Below, piece by piece: positions 34,357 to 43,496 of a DNA stretch of 64,000 bases. Under the pieces are notes generated by a model that saw only the letters and a program-made list of their open reading frames with translations, searched no databases and was not told the DNA's origin. The position numbers were made by a program, and so were the translations under genes. Origin of the DNA: JACRLW01 sp050181465 (GTDB lineage: Bacteria; Planctomycetota; UBA1135; UBA2386); contig JBFXDD010000011.1 in NCBI GenBank assembly GCA_050181465.1, positions 1 through 64,000 of the forward strand. Direction: 5' to 3'. The number at the start of each line of letters is the position of its first letter. Positions within the stretch are counted from its first letter, which is position 1.

Positions 34357-34776
34357 ATGCCAAAAGCATCCACCCCCGCATACCAACTCCTGATCGATTA
34401 CCTGCAGCGCAAGCCCGATGCCTCGTACGCCGAGATCCGCGACGCCGCTGCCAAGAAGAACCTGGACATCGCACCGGTGTCCTACGGTCGAGCCAAGCTG
34501 CAGCTCGGCCTCGTGAAGCAAGGTGCTTCGAAGAAGAAAGCCGGCAAGAAGGGCGCTGCGAAGAAGGCTTCCGCCAAAGCTTCCGCCGCCGGCGAAGCGC
34601 CGAAGAAGCGCGGTCGTCCCAAGGGTTCGAAGAACAAGCCCAAGGTTGCTCCGGTTGCCATGCAGGCTGCCGGTTCCGTCGACGACATCGTCAGCATGCT
34701 CCGCAGCATGCAGCGTGAGCGCGACGAACTGCGCAATCTGCTGGGCCGGATTCGCGGCCTGCTCGGCAACGTCTGA
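34357..34776 (+). CDS. Basic AT-hook-like DNA-binding protein
   Basis: 139 aa from the ATG at 34357; a TTG 33 bp earlier is in frame but less likely. The N-terminal ~50 residues (YQLLIDYLQRKPDASYAEIRDAAAKKNLDI) look like a winged-helix or similar small domain. A Lys/Ala/Ser-rich linker reminiscent of histone H1 follows, then an AT-hook-like core KKRGRPKGSKNKPK at ~78-91. The C-terminal ~35 residues are a coiled coil (MLRSMQRERDELRNLLGRI). It probably binds DNA in a nucleoid-associated or regulatory role. It is monocistronic, with a relatively AT-rich 155-bp leader region upstream. Confidence 0.65.
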   Translation: MPKASTPAYQLLIDYLQRKPDASYAEIRDAAAKKNLDIAPVSYGRAKLQLGLVKQGASKKKAGKKGAAKKASAKASAAGEAPKKRGRPKGSKNKPKVAPVAMQAAGSVDDIVSMLRSMQRERDELRNLLGRIRGLLGNV

Positions 34777-34846
34777 TTGCCGATCGGTCTCGATCCTTTC
34801 GTCGAGTGCGTGCGGCCTTGCCGTGCGCCCGGCATGATCCGCGGCC

Positions 34847-35572
34847 GTGCGAATCCTGCTGCTCCCCACCTGCCTCGTCGACCAATGCTGGCCCCAAGTC
34901 GGGCTGGGCGCGGCGAATCTTCTCGAGCGCCTCGGTTGTGAGGTCGTGGTCGATCCGGCCGCCACGTGCTGCGGGCAACCCGCGTTCAACTCGGGTCACC
35001 TCCGCTCGGCGCGGGCGCAAGCCTCGCAGTGGATTACCAGCTTCGAGCGCAGTCGCGCAGACTACGTCGTCCTGCCCTCCGGCTCATGCGGCGCGATGGT
35101 GCATCACTTCGATGGACTGTTCGACGCGAGTGATCCGTGGCACGCGCGCGCGAGTTCCATGGCGTCGGTTACCGTGGAGTTGTGTTCGTTCGTGGTTCGC
35201 ATACTTGGGGTCACCGACGTGGGCGCCGAATTCTCGGGACGAGTCGGTTGGCACGATGCGTGTCACGGCTTGCGCGACCTCGGAATTCGTTCCGAGCCGC
35301 GACAACTCCTCGCTGCTGTGCGCGGCGCGCAATATGTCGAGATCCCGGAGGCTGACTCCTGTTGTGGATTCGGCGGGACCTTCGCCGTGAAGTACCCGGA
35401 GATCTCGGTGGCGATTGCCGATCGCAAGCTCGATGCGATTCGAGCTGCAGAGATCGACCTCCTGGTCAGCGGCGATGCGAGCTGCCTCATGCACATCGAA
35501 GGGCGCATGCGGCGCGTCGGGCTGAACGTTCGCGTCATGCACATCGCTGAGTTGCTGGGGGTCTCTGCATGA
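34847..35572 (+). CDS. lutA: Lactate-utilisation type Fe-S protein (CCG domains)
   Basis: 241 aa from GTG at 34847. It has two cysteine-rich CCG domains as in LutA/YkgE and heterodisulfide-reductase D-type proteins: PTCLVDQ plus ATCCGQPAFNSG in the first, WHDACHGLRDLGI plus DSCCGFGGTFAVKYPE in the second. In the Bacillus Lut system LutABC together oxidise L-lactate through iron-sulfur centres. The GTG was taken because it gives the family N-terminus MRILLLPTCLVDQ. It overlaps lutB by 4 bp (ATGA at 35569-35572). Confidence 0.9.
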   Translation: MRILLLPTCLVDQCWPQVGLGAANLLERLGCEVVVDPAATCCGQPAFNSGHLRSARAQASQWITSFERSRADYVVLPSGSCGAMVHHFDGLFDASDPWHARASSMASVTVELCSFVVRILGVTDVGAEFSGRVGWHDACHGLRDLGIRSEPRQLLAAVRGAQYVEIPEADSCCGFGGTFAVKYPEISVAIADRKLDAIRAAEIDLLVSGDASCLMHIEGRMRRVGLNVRVMHIAELLGVSA

Positions 35573-37044
35573 GCGGCTCACACCAGCCGATGGAGACCTT
35601 CGATCGCAACGCGGTGGAGGCGCTTCGTGACGAACCCTTGCGCAACGCGCTTCGGCATGCCACCGGACAGTTCGCTGGGCGACGTCGGCAAGCGACGGCG
35701 GACCTCGGCGAGTCCACCTGGCAAGCGCTTCGTTCCCGTGGCCGTGAGATCAAGGACGAGGTGCTCGGCGATCTCGATCGGCACCTCCGCCAGTTCATCG
35801 ACAAGGCGCGATCTGTCGGCGCTGTGATCCACGTCGCGCCGGATGCGGCGACGGCGTGTCGCCAGATCGCCGAGATCATCGCGCGCGAAGGCGGCGGCGT
35901 CGTCGCGAAGGGGAAGTCGATGACGTCGGAAGAGATCCGGCTCAACGAGTATCTCGAAGCCCGCGGCGTCGAACCGGTCGAGACCGATCTCGGCGAGTGG
36001 ATCGTGCAGATCGCTCGCGAGGTGCCTTCGCACATCATCGTGCCCGCGATCCACCGATCGAAGGCGAGTATCGCCGCGCTGTTCGCCGAACACCTGGGAA
36101 CCGACCCTGCCGCCGACGTCGACGCGTTGACCAAAGCCGCGCGACAGGCTTTGCGCGACCGGTTCTTGGCCGCGCGGGTCGGGATCAGTGGGGTCAACTT
36201 CGCGGTGGCCGAGACAGGGTCGATCCTCGTGTTGGAGAACGAGGGCAATATCCGGCTCTCGACCACGCTTCCGCGGGTCCACATCGCTCTGATGGGGATC
36301 GAGAAGGTCGTGCCGCGGCTCGCCGACTTGGCGACTTTCCTCCGACTGCTGCCGCGCGCCGGCACCGGCCAACGTCTGACCAGTTACCAATCGCTGTTGA
36401 CGGGGCCGGGCGCCCGCGCGGGGGAAGGTCCTGCGGAACTGCACATCGTGCTGCTCGACAACGGGCGATCGGAGATCCTCGCCGACCCAGTGATGCGCGA
36501 GGCGCTGGCGTGCATTCGTTGCGGCGCGTGTCTGAACGTGTGCCCCATCTATCAGAACGTGGGCGGTCACGCGTACGGGTCGGTCTATCCGGGCCCGATC
36601 GGCGCGGTCGTCAGTCCGCAACTCTTCGGGCTGGACAAGGCAGCGCAGCTCCCTTTCGCCTCGACGCTCTGCGGTGCGTGTCGGGATGCGTGCCCGGTGA
36701 AGATCGACATCCCGAAGCTACTGCTCCATCTTCGCGGTGAGTTGGTGCAGCCGCGTGGGATGCGCGACGTGACCGGCGGGCCGGCGCGCAGGCGGCTTCG
36801 CTTCGTCGAGCGATTCGCGTTCGGCACGTGGTCCTTCGTGATGCGCGGTCGACTTCGCTATGCACTGGCGACGTGGGTCGCACGCAAACTGTTCCGGTTG
36901 TTCCATCGCGAGGCGTGGGTACGGGGCGGTCTGTTCGCTCCCAAAGCGTGGACCAAGGGGCGAGACCTTCGCGCGCTCGCACCCCGTTCCTTCCACGCCT
37001 TGTACGCTGAGCGCGCGCGAAAGCCCGGAGCGGGGAAGCGATGA
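35569..37044 (+). CDS. lutB: Lactate-utilisation type Fe-S protein with LUD domain
   Basis: 491 aa. The LUD domain (~70-300) has GGGVVAKGKSMTSEEI and GINFAVAETGS-like VNFAVAETGSILVLENEGN. The ferredoxin-type region has two [4Fe-4S] motifs: CIRCGACLNVCP (~310-321) and CGACRDACPVKIDIP (~365). The C-terminal region is typical of LutB. It should work with LutA and LutC in oxidation of lactate or a related 2-hydroxyacid and pass electrons to the membrane. Overlaps both neighbours by 4 bp. Confidence 0.93.
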   Translation: MSGSHQPMETFDRNAVEALRDEPLRNALRHATGQFAGRRRQATADLGESTWQALRSRGREIKDEVLGDLDRHLRQFIDKARSVGAVIHVAPDAATACRQIAEIIAREGGGVVAKGKSMTSEEIRLNEYLEARGVEPVETDLGEWIVQIAREVPSHIIVPAIHRSKASIAALFAEHLGTDPAADVDALTKAARQALRDRFLAARVGISGVNFAVAETGSILVLENEGNIRLSTTLPRVHIALMGIEKVVPRLADLATFLRLLPRAGTGQRLTSYQSLLTGPGARAGEGPAELHIVLLDNGRSEILADPVMREALACIRCGACLNVCPIYQNVGGHAYGSVYPGPIGAVVSPQLFGLDKAAQLPFASTLCGACRDACPVKIDIPKLLLHLRGELVQPRGMRDVTGGPARRRLRFVERFAFGTWSFVMRGRLRYALATWVARKLFRLFHREAWVRGGLFAPKAWTKGRDLRALAPRSFHALYAERARKPGAGKR

Positions 37045-37631
37045 CGAACGAGTCAGGACTCGTGAGCGAGTTTCGCCGACGCGCCGAAGCCGTGGGTGCG
37101 CAGGTCCGAGGATTCGCGACCTTCGCGGAGCTTCGACAGGCGTTCGAGGAGTGGATCGCCGCGCGTCCGGACGCAACCATCGCGGCGTCGACCGGCGCCC
37201 TCGCGCAACGGCTGGTCACCGATACCGCGATCGCGGAATCACGACTCGCCGACACGCGTGATCCGCGTTCGCTGGCGAGGTGCGCGCTCGGGATCACCGG
37301 GGTGCGAGCGGCCATCGCCGAGACCGGGACCCTCGTGCTGGACGCATCGCTCGAGCGGGCTCGTCTCGTGTCCCTCCTGCCGGAGATTCACCTGGCCATC
37401 GTTCGATCCGATCAAGTGGTGGCGGATCTGACCGAACACTTCGAATCGCTGGGCAGCTCCCCGCCGGCGGCGATCACCATGATCACGGGGCCCTCGCGCA
37501 CCGCGGACATCGAGCTGACGCTCGCGATCGGCGTTCATGGCCCGAGGGAGTGCTGGATCTGGATCGTCGAGGACGTCCACGATCTGTGCGCGGACGGCTC
37601 CGAAGTGCTCAAGCCAGAATCGGGCGAATGA
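37041..37631 (+). CDS. lutC: Lactate-utilisation protein C, LUD domain
   Basis: 196 aa. A LUD-domain protein of the LutC/YkgG type: the ALGITGVRAAIAETGTLVLDAS segment, LPEIHLAIVRSDQVV and the terminal ITMITGPSRTADIELTLAIGVHGP are hallmarks, the last giving the family's conserved G-P-S-x-T-x-D-I. It starts within the lutB stop (ATGA). Its 3' end overlaps the convergent DUF1501 gene by 23 bp, so there is no room for a terminator between them. Confidence 0.92.
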   Translation: MTNESGLVSEFRRRAEAVGAQVRGFATFAELRQAFEEWIAARPDATIAASTGALAQRLVTDTAIAESRLADTRDPRSLARCALGITGVRAAIAETGTLVLDASLERARLVSLLPEIHLAIVRSDQVVADLTEHFESLGSSPPAAITMITGPSRTADIELTLAIGVHGPRECWIWIVEDVHDLCADGSEVLKPESGE

Positions 37632-39030
37632 GCTCGCCGTACACATCCGTGAGGCGGATGTCGCGGCCGCTGAACCGATAGGTGAGCTTGGTGTGATCGA
37701 TGCCGAGCAGATGAAGCATCGTCGCGTGGAGATCGTGGACGGTCACCTTGCCGTCGACGACCTTGTAGCCGTAGTCGTCACTCATCCCGTGGACCACACC
37801 GCCGCGGATACCGCCACCGGCAAGCCAAATCGAGAAGGCGAACGGGTTGTGATCCCGGCCGTCGCGACCCTGCGCGAACGGCGTGCGGCCGAACTCACCG
37901 GCCCACACCACGAGGGTCTCGTCCAACAAGCCGCGTGACTCGAGATCCAGGAGGAGCGCGGCGATCGGCTGGTCGACGGTTTGCGCGTTGCGTTGGTGAT
38001 GGTCGCGCAGACTGCTGTGTTGATCCCACCGATCGGTGCCGGTCGACGGACACGTCAGTTCGATGAATCGCACGCCACGCTCGACCAGGCGTCGAGCGAG
38101 TAGACACTGGCGCGCATAGATCCGCGTCGGCTCGTAGTCGGCATTCATTCCGTATCGGTTCTTCTGGGCCTCGCTCTCGTCCCGAAGCTCGGTCAGCTCC
38201 GGCACGGCGAGTTGCATCCGCGCCGCCAACTCCTGGTTGCGAATTGCCGACTCGATCACGTCGGGGCGACCGAGTCGATCGCTCGCGGCTCGTTCGAGAG
38301 CCGCCAGGAGATCGAGGCTGCTCGGCGTGAGTCCGCCGCTTCCGGGCGGCGACAGATTGGCCATCGCGACGGCGCCGGGCTTCAGCACCGATGCCTGATG
38401 ACTCGCCGGCAGGAATCCGGAGTGGAAGCAATCGAGTCCGCCCGGCGGAATCAGCCCGCCGTTCAGGACCACGAAGGTCGGGAGTTCCTGCGACGCATTC
38501 CCGAGTCCGTAGCCGATCCACGCCCCCATGCTCGGCCGACCTTGCAGACCATGACCGGTGTGCAGGAAGTAGTTGCCGTTGGTGTGTTCGCTGAAGTCGG
38601 CGACCATGGACCGAACGACGGCGATCCGATCCATCACTCGCCGCACGTGTGGGAACAGGTCGCTGACCGGCGTGCCGCAGCGGGGTGCCGGTCGAAACTC
38701 CCACGGCGACCCCAGGATGCTGCCGTTGTCGTTGAACTGAGTGGGCTCCATCTTCATCGGGAAGGGCTTTCCCGAGTCGCGCTGCAAGCGAGGTTTGGGA
38801 TCGAAGGTGTCGACCTGCGAGGGCCCGCCGTCCATGTAGAGGAAGATGACGGATCGCGCGCGCGGAGCGTGGTGCGGGCCTGTCCCTGCGCGGCGCCTGG
38901 GGTCGGTGCCGGCGAGGAGGTCGTGAGCCCCGATCGCGCCGAAGCCCATCGCGAAGCGGCTGAGCAGTTCGCGTCGCGTCACCGTGCCACCGGCGGCGCG
39001 CGCCGTGCGTCTCGTCTCGTCCTTCGTCAT
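37609..39030 (-). CDS. DUF1501 protein
   Basis: 473 aa from the ATG at 39030. A Tat-like signal is present (TRRELLSRFAMGFGAIGA, residues 18-35). The core is related to the alkaline phosphatase/sulfatase fold: VIFLYMDGGPSQVDTFDPKP, DFSEHTNGNYFLHTGHG, VVWAGEFGRTPFAQG with GRDHNPFAFSIWLAGGG, and a terminal HATMLHLLGIDH. DUF1501 proteins are abundant in planctomycetes, always near DUF1549/DUF1553 genes, and no substrate has been established. It overlaps its partner gene by 4 bp (39027-39030). Confidence 0.93.
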   Translation of the reverse strand: MTKDETRRTARAAGGTVTRRELLSRFAMGFGAIGAHDLLAGTDPRRRAGTGPHHAPRARSVIFLYMDGGPSQVDTFDPKPRLQRDSGKPFPMKMEPTQFNDNGSILGSPWEFRPAPRCGTPVSDLFPHVRRVMDRIAVVRSMVADFSEHTNGNYFLHTGHGLQGRPSMGAWIGYGLGNASQELPTFVVLNGGLIPPGGLDCFHSGFLPASHQASVLKPGAVAMANLSPPGSGGLTPSSLDLLAALERAASDRLGRPDVIESAIRNQELAARMQLAVPELTELRDESEAQKNRYGMNADYEPTRIYARQCLLARRLVERGVRFIELTCPSTGTDRWDQHSSLRDHHQRNAQTVDQPIAALLLDLESRGLLDETLVVWAGEFGRTPFAQGRDGRDHNPFAFSIWLAGGGIRGGVVHGMSDDYGYKVVDGKVTVHDLHATMLHLLGIDHTKLTYRFSGRDIRLTDVYGELIRPILA

Positions 39031-41615
39031 CGCAGGAACCGGAACTCTTCGAGGTTGATGACCACGAGCGCGAACTCCGCCCATGCTCTGTCGTCGTCGT
39101 GCGAACTCAAGTGCACCCGCGCCAGCTCGGCTTCGGCGGCGCTGGGCGCTCGACCGATCCCCTCACGAAAGAAGATCGTGATGGCACGCTGCACGTCGCC
39201 GGCAGCGTCTCGTCGCACTCGCGCGGCCCAACGCTTTGCCATCTCGATCACGAAGGGGTCGTTGCGGAGCGCCAGCGACTGCGCCGGAACGTTCGAGGTC
39301 GTCCGTGCGCCGATCGTCGCGCTCGGTGGCGGTCGATCGAAGGTCGAGAAGAACGGGTCCGGGAAGTTACGCCGCACTTCGAGATAGATGCTCCGGCGGC
39401 CGGCACCGTCGATGGGGCCGGAGATTCGCGGGCGACCCCGGCCTTCCATGAAGGCGGTGAGGTGTACGGGCACCGACGGTCCTCCGCGTGTGGGGTCGAG
39501 GCGTTCGCCCAGCAGCAGCAGCGTGTCGTGGATCGCTTCGCCGTCGAGCCGCCGCAGCGAGGCAGCGTGGAGCCAGTGTCGATTCGGGTCGACTTCGTCG
39601 GCGCGCTGCGCCGCTGCGGGGTCGCGGTGAGTCACCGCGAGCGCGAAGGTCTCGCTGAGGCACAACCGCCGCACCATCTGCTTGATCGACCAACCCGACG
39701 CGACGAAGTCGACCGCCAGCGTGTCCAAGAGTTCGCGATGGAGAGGTGGCGAGCCGAGTCGTCCGAAGTTGTCGACGGTCGGCGCGAGGCCGCGGCCGAA
39801 GACGTGGTGCCACAATCGGTTGACCGCGACGCGCGCGGTGAGCGGATGGTCCCCGCGTGCCATCGATTCGGCGAAGGCCAAGCGACCGTGGCCGGGGCCG
39901 TGGCAGGGCAGCGCGCCGAGCGCCGTCGGAGTTCGGTGCTGGACGACCTCGCCAACCTGTCGGGGATTGCCGCGGACATGGACGGCCTCGTCGATCGGAT
40001 CGGAGTTCGCGAGGGTCGTCACGAAGATCGGCGTTGGTACGGCTTGCTCGGCACTTCGCAGCCGTTCGATCGCGGCTCGGATCCGGGCGCCGCCGAGCAT
40101 GGGGGAATTGGCAGCGGCCGGCGGCGGCGGTGCGGGCCCGTCGCTCGAGACCGCGCGCGCGAATGCGATCCAGCCATCCGCCGGCCAGCCACCTTCTGCA
40201 TGTGGGTCCGCCGCATCCGGCGCGGTCATGTCGCACAGTTCGATGCTGGCACGACGCCCCTGCACGGGCAGCATGTCGATCGTGACCCATTGCGGCTGAT
40301 CGTGCGCGAGTCGCTGCCGCATCGCGTCGTAGATCGGACCGCGCACCAGGCGGAAGCCGTCGATCAAGATGGTGAAGCGTGAGTTGCGTCCGGCGATGAG
40401 TAGGTGGAGCCAGCGGCGATCGACGACGAAGTCGTTCGTCCGCAGGGAGCCGACCTCGAGCCGGCTCCGTCGCGCCGAATGAACGAACGTGCCGGGGAAG
40501 TGCCACAGGCGCACTTGTTCGGCGTCCAGGATCTCGACGACGTCGGCGTCGTGGATCGCGGCATCGGTGAACGCGGGACCGTCGGCGTACCAGCGAGGGA
40601 GATCGCGAACGACGTCGGCGACCACGATCGCGTCGGCAGTCGAGGCAGCGGCGGCGATCGAGGGGCTGTCGGTCCCGGACACCGCGATCGGTTCCCGGCG
40701 ATCGGTTCGCGAGCGTCGTTCATTCCACGCCGCGTGCTGCAGCTCTTCGGCGGCTGCCGAGAGTTCGGCGCGAGCCGCGTCGTGCGGAGGCAACAGCACA
40801 CGATGGATCGCCTGAGCGCTGCGAAAGATGCCGAACGCGGCGTAGTAGTCGGTCGTGGGGATCGGATCGAACTTGTGGTCGTGACAGCGAGCGCAGGCCA
40901 AGGTGATGCCGAGAAAGGCCTTGCTGGTGATGTCGATCATCGCGTCGATCCGCTCGCACTCCGCGAGCCGTGTATCGATCGGCGAGTGCACCTGCTCACC
41001 GAGGAGCAGTCCGGCGGTTCCGATCGCGGAGATCGGAAGACCGGTCGACGGGTCGCGCCGCGGGGGATCGACGAGATCGCCGGCGATGGACTCCACGAGG
41101 AAACGGTCGTACGGCAGATCGCTCGCGATGGCGTCGATCACCCAGTCGCGATATCGCCACGCCCCCAGGATCGGGAAGTCGAACTCGTGGCCCATCGTCT
41201 CGGCGTAGCGCACCAGATCGAACCAGTGTCTGGCCCAACGCTCCGCGAAGGCCGGTGAGTCGAGCAGTCGATCGACGACCGCGGCGCGCCTCGTGGGCGT
41301 GTCGTCTGCTTCGAACTCGGCGAGATCCTCGATGGCTGGCGGCAGGCCGATCAGGACGAAATGGACGCGCCGCAACCAGTCGCCCGAACCCGCCGCAGGC
41401 GCCGCGGGCAGTCCCATCGCCAGGAGACCGGCGGCGACGAAACGGTCGATGTCGTCGCGATCGAATCGTGGATCCGTGGTCGGCGGGGCCGCGGTCCTCG
41501 CCGGCGGCTGCCAACACCAGTCGGCGGGGAGAGTCGTCGCCGCCGGGTCTTGAGCACGCAGGTCGACTGCCGCGAGTCCCATCGCGAGGAGGCTGATGAC
41601 GAGTTGGGTACGCAT
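39027..41615 (-). CDS. DUF1549/DUF1553 planctomycete protein with CARCH motif
   Basis: 862 aa from the ATG at 41615, which gives a clean signal peptide (MRTQLVISLLAMGLAAVDLRAQ). The DUF1549 domain (~45-250) includes ERWARHWFDLVRYAET, and a lone heme-like motif in ACARCHDHKFDPIPTTDYYA (~245). The middle ~200 residues are unusual for the family and may be a carbohydrate-binding-like insert (LIAGRNSRFTILIDGFRLVRGPIYD). DUF1553 (~520-840) has NRLWHHVFGRGLAPTVDNFG, SLRRLDGEAIHDTLL and NVPAQSLALRND. No export heme motif is found before DUF1549. Paired with the DUF1501 gene as is normal in planctomycetes. Biochemical role unknown. Confidence 0.93.
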   Translation of the reverse strand: MRTQLVISLLAMGLAAVDLRAQDPAATTLPADWCWQPPARTAAPPTTDPRFDRDDIDRFVAAGLLAMGLPAAPAAGSGDWLRRVHFVLIGLPPAIEDLAEFEADDTPTRRAAVVDRLLDSPAFAERWARHWFDLVRYAETMGHEFDFPILGAWRYRDWVIDAIASDLPYDRFLVESIAGDLVDPPRRDPSTGLPISAIGTAGLLLGEQVHSPIDTRLAECERIDAMIDITSKAFLGITLACARCHDHKFDPIPTTDYYAAFGIFRSAQAIHRVLLPPHDAARAELSAAAEELQHAAWNERRSRTDRREPIAVSGTDSPSIAAAASTADAIVVADVVRDLPRWYADGPAFTDAAIHDADVVEILDAEQVRLWHFPGTFVHSARRSRLEVGSLRTNDFVVDRRWLHLLIAGRNSRFTILIDGFRLVRGPIYDAMRQRLAHDQPQWVTIDMLPVQGRRASIELCDMTAPDAADPHAEGGWPADGWIAFARAVSSDGPAPPPPAAANSPMLGGARIRAAIERLRSAEQAVPTPIFVTTLANSDPIDEAVHVRGNPRQVGEVVQHRTPTALGALPCHGPGHGRLAFAESMARGDHPLTARVAVNRLWHHVFGRGLAPTVDNFGRLGSPPLHRELLDTLAVDFVASGWSIKQMVRRLCLSETFALAVTHRDPAAAQRADEVDPNRHWLHAASLRRLDGEAIHDTLLLLGERLDPTRGGPSVPVHLTAFMEGRGRPRISGPIDGAGRRSIYLEVRRNFPDPFFSTFDRPPPSATIGARTTSNVPAQSLALRNDPFVIEMAKRWAARVRRDAAGDVQRAITIFFREGIGRAPSAAEAELARVHLSSHDDDRAWAEFALVVINLEEFRFLR

Positions 41616-41661
41616 CGTGGGCGGAGAGCGAGCGCCGAGTATGTTAGGCGCTGATCCCTGC

Positions 41662-42435
41662 ATGAACTCGAAGACTCCGCCCGGCTTCTCGCTCGAGGGG
41701 CGCACCGCCCTGGTCACCGGTAGTTCCCGCGGCCTCGGGAGGGCGATCGCTTTCGCGCTCGGTCGCGCCGGTGCGAAGGTCGCCTTCAACTACAAGAACG
41801 GCCGCGAGACTGCGGAGGCGGCGTTCGCAGCCTACCGCGACGAAGGGCTCGCCGGCGGATTGTTCCGGGGGAGTGTGATCGATCCGAGCGAGGTCCGGCA
41901 CCTCTGTCGCGAGATCGTCGCGTCGCTCGGGAGCATCGACATCCTGATCGTCAATGCCACTCCCGATCAGCCACTGCGACCGATCGAGGAATACGACTGG
42001 GACTTCCACCAGCAGATGCTCGACTTCTTCGTGAAGTCGCCCTTCCTGCTGACGCGCGAAGTGCTTCCGGCCATGAAGGCCAACCGTTTCGGTCGCATCC
42101 TGAACATCGGCTCCGAGGTCTTTCGTCGCGGGGTGGGCAACTTCAGCGCCTACGTCGCGGCCAAGGGTGCTCAGGAGGGCTGGACGCGGAGCATGGCGAC
42201 GGAACTCGCGCCCTGGAACATCACGGTGAATCTCGTCGCACCGGGTTGGATCCCGGTCGAGCGGCACGCCAATGACTCGGAGGAAGACAAGGCGGCCTAC
42301 CGTGCCTTGATTCCGATGAACCGCTGGGGCGTGCCGGACGATGTCGGCGGTGCCTGTGTCTTCTTCGCCAGTGAAGCCGCGAGTTTCATCACTGGCCAGA
42401 GCATCGCCGTCAACGGGGGAATGACCGTCGGTTGA
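41662..42435 (+). CDS. Short-chain dehydrogenase/reductase
   Basis: 257 aa from the ATG at 41662. Classical SDR: cofactor motif TGSSRGLG (19-26), catalytic Ser151 in NIGSE, Tyr164 and Lys168 in SAYVAAK, and the FabG-like C-terminus FFASEAASFITGQSIAVNGG. The usual NNAG motif is VNATPD here. Substrate cannot be read from sequence; a beta-ketoacyl- or sugar-like substrate is possible. It is divergent from the DUF1549/1553 gene (46-bp gap) and precedes a sugar ABC transporter by 53 bp, so a role in metabolising the imported sugar is plausible. Confidence 0.9.
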   Translation: MNSKTPPGFSLEGRTALVTGSSRGLGRAIAFALGRAGAKVAFNYKNGRETAEAAFAAYRDEGLAGGLFRGSVIDPSEVRHLCREIVASLGSIDILIVNATPDQPLRPIEEYDWDFHQQMLDFFVKSPFLLTREVLPAMKANRFGRILNIGSEVFRRGVGNFSAYVAAKGAQEGWTRSMATELAPWNITVNLVAPGWIPVERHANDSEEDKAAYRALIPMNRWGVPDDVGGACVFFASEAASFITGQSIAVNGGMTVG

Positions 42436-42488
42436 TCTCGAGTCGGACCGATTCCTCGCGCTCTCATCACGCTCCAAGCAACGCATCC

Positions 42489-43496
42489 ATGCGACGCCCG
42501 CTCCTCGCCATCTTCACCGTCCTCGTCTCGCTCGCGTTCCATGCCTGCCAACCGAAGGACCCATCCAGGATCCGCGTCGCCTACGTGACCAACGGCGTCG
42601 ATCCCTTCTGGGTCATCGCCGAAGCCGGGGCGAAGGAGGCGGCGAAACGCCTGGGCGTGGAAGTGCTCGTGCGGATGCCGCCCAACGGCATCGGCGATCA
42701 GAAGCAGATGCTCGAAGACTTGCTCACCCAAGGAGTGCAAGGGATTGCGGTCTCGCCGATCGATCACGAGAACCAGACCCCGCTGCTCGACAAGATCGCG
42801 GCCCGCGTCCCGCTGATCACGAGCGACAGCGATGCGCCGTCGAGCAAACGCAGGTGCTTCGTCGGGATGGACAATTACGAGGCCGGTCGTCTCGTCGGCG
42901 ACGCCGTTCGGCGCGCCTTGCCGAACGGCGGCAAGGTCATGATCTTCATCGGTCGGCTGGAGCAGGACAACGCGCGCGCGCGCACCTTGGGCACGATCGA
43001 CGCGATCCTCGGGCGTTCCCGCGACGATTCGCGTGACTTGCAGGCGGATACGGCGGCGTCAGCGGGTGGCTACACAGTGCTCGGCGTACGAACCGACCAG
43101 TTCGACAAGAGTGCAGCGAAGGCGAACGCCGCGGATGCGTTGACCGCGAATCAGGACATTGCCGCGATGGTGGGGCTGTTCGCCTACAACCCGCCGGCGA
43201 TCCTCGAGGCTCTCCGGCAAGCCGGCAAGCTCGGTCAGGTCAAGGTGATCGCGTTCGATGAAGCCGACGCCACCCTGCAAGGGATCCTCGACGGTCACGT
43301 GAGCGCGACCGTCGTGCAGGATCCCTTCGCGTACGGCCAGCGATCGGTGGAGATCTTGACGGCCTACGCCAGGAACGACACCGCGAACCAACCCGGCGCC
43401 GCCGTGATCACCATTCCGGCGCGGGTATTGTCGCGCGAGCACGTCGACGAGTTCTGGGCCCAGAAGAAGGCACGTCTCGCCGGCGATGGGAACTGA
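42489..43496 (+). CDS. Sugar ABC transporter substrate-binding lipoprotein (ribose type)
   Basis: 335 aa from the ATG at 42489. A lipoprotein signal ends at AFHAC (lipid Cys19). Periplasmic-binding protein fold of the RbsB type: RVAYVTNGVDPFWVIAEAGAKEAA, QGVQGIAVSPIDHEN, RVPLITSDSDAPSSKR, FVGMDNYEAGRLVG, KVMIFIGRLEQDNARARTLG and GQVKVIAFDEADATLQGILDG. It captures a pentose/hexose-like sugar for the ATPase and permease encoded immediately downstream; its stop overlaps the ATPase start by 11 bp. The exact sugar is unknown. Confidence 0.93.
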   Translation: MRRPLLAIFTVLVSLAFHACQPKDPSRIRVAYVTNGVDPFWVIAEAGAKEAAKRLGVEVLVRMPPNGIGDQKQMLEDLLTQGVQGIAVSPIDHENQTPLLDKIAARVPLITSDSDAPSSKRRCFVGMDNYEAGRLVGDAVRRALPNGGKVMIFIGRLEQDNARARTLGTIDAILGRSRDDSRDLQADTAASAGGYTVLGVRTDQFDKSAAKANAADALTANQDIAAMVGLFAYNPPAILEALRQAGKLGQVKVIAFDEADATLQGILDGHVSATVVQDPFAYGQRSVEILTAYARNDTANQPGAAVITIPARVLSREHVDEFWAQKKARLAGDGN

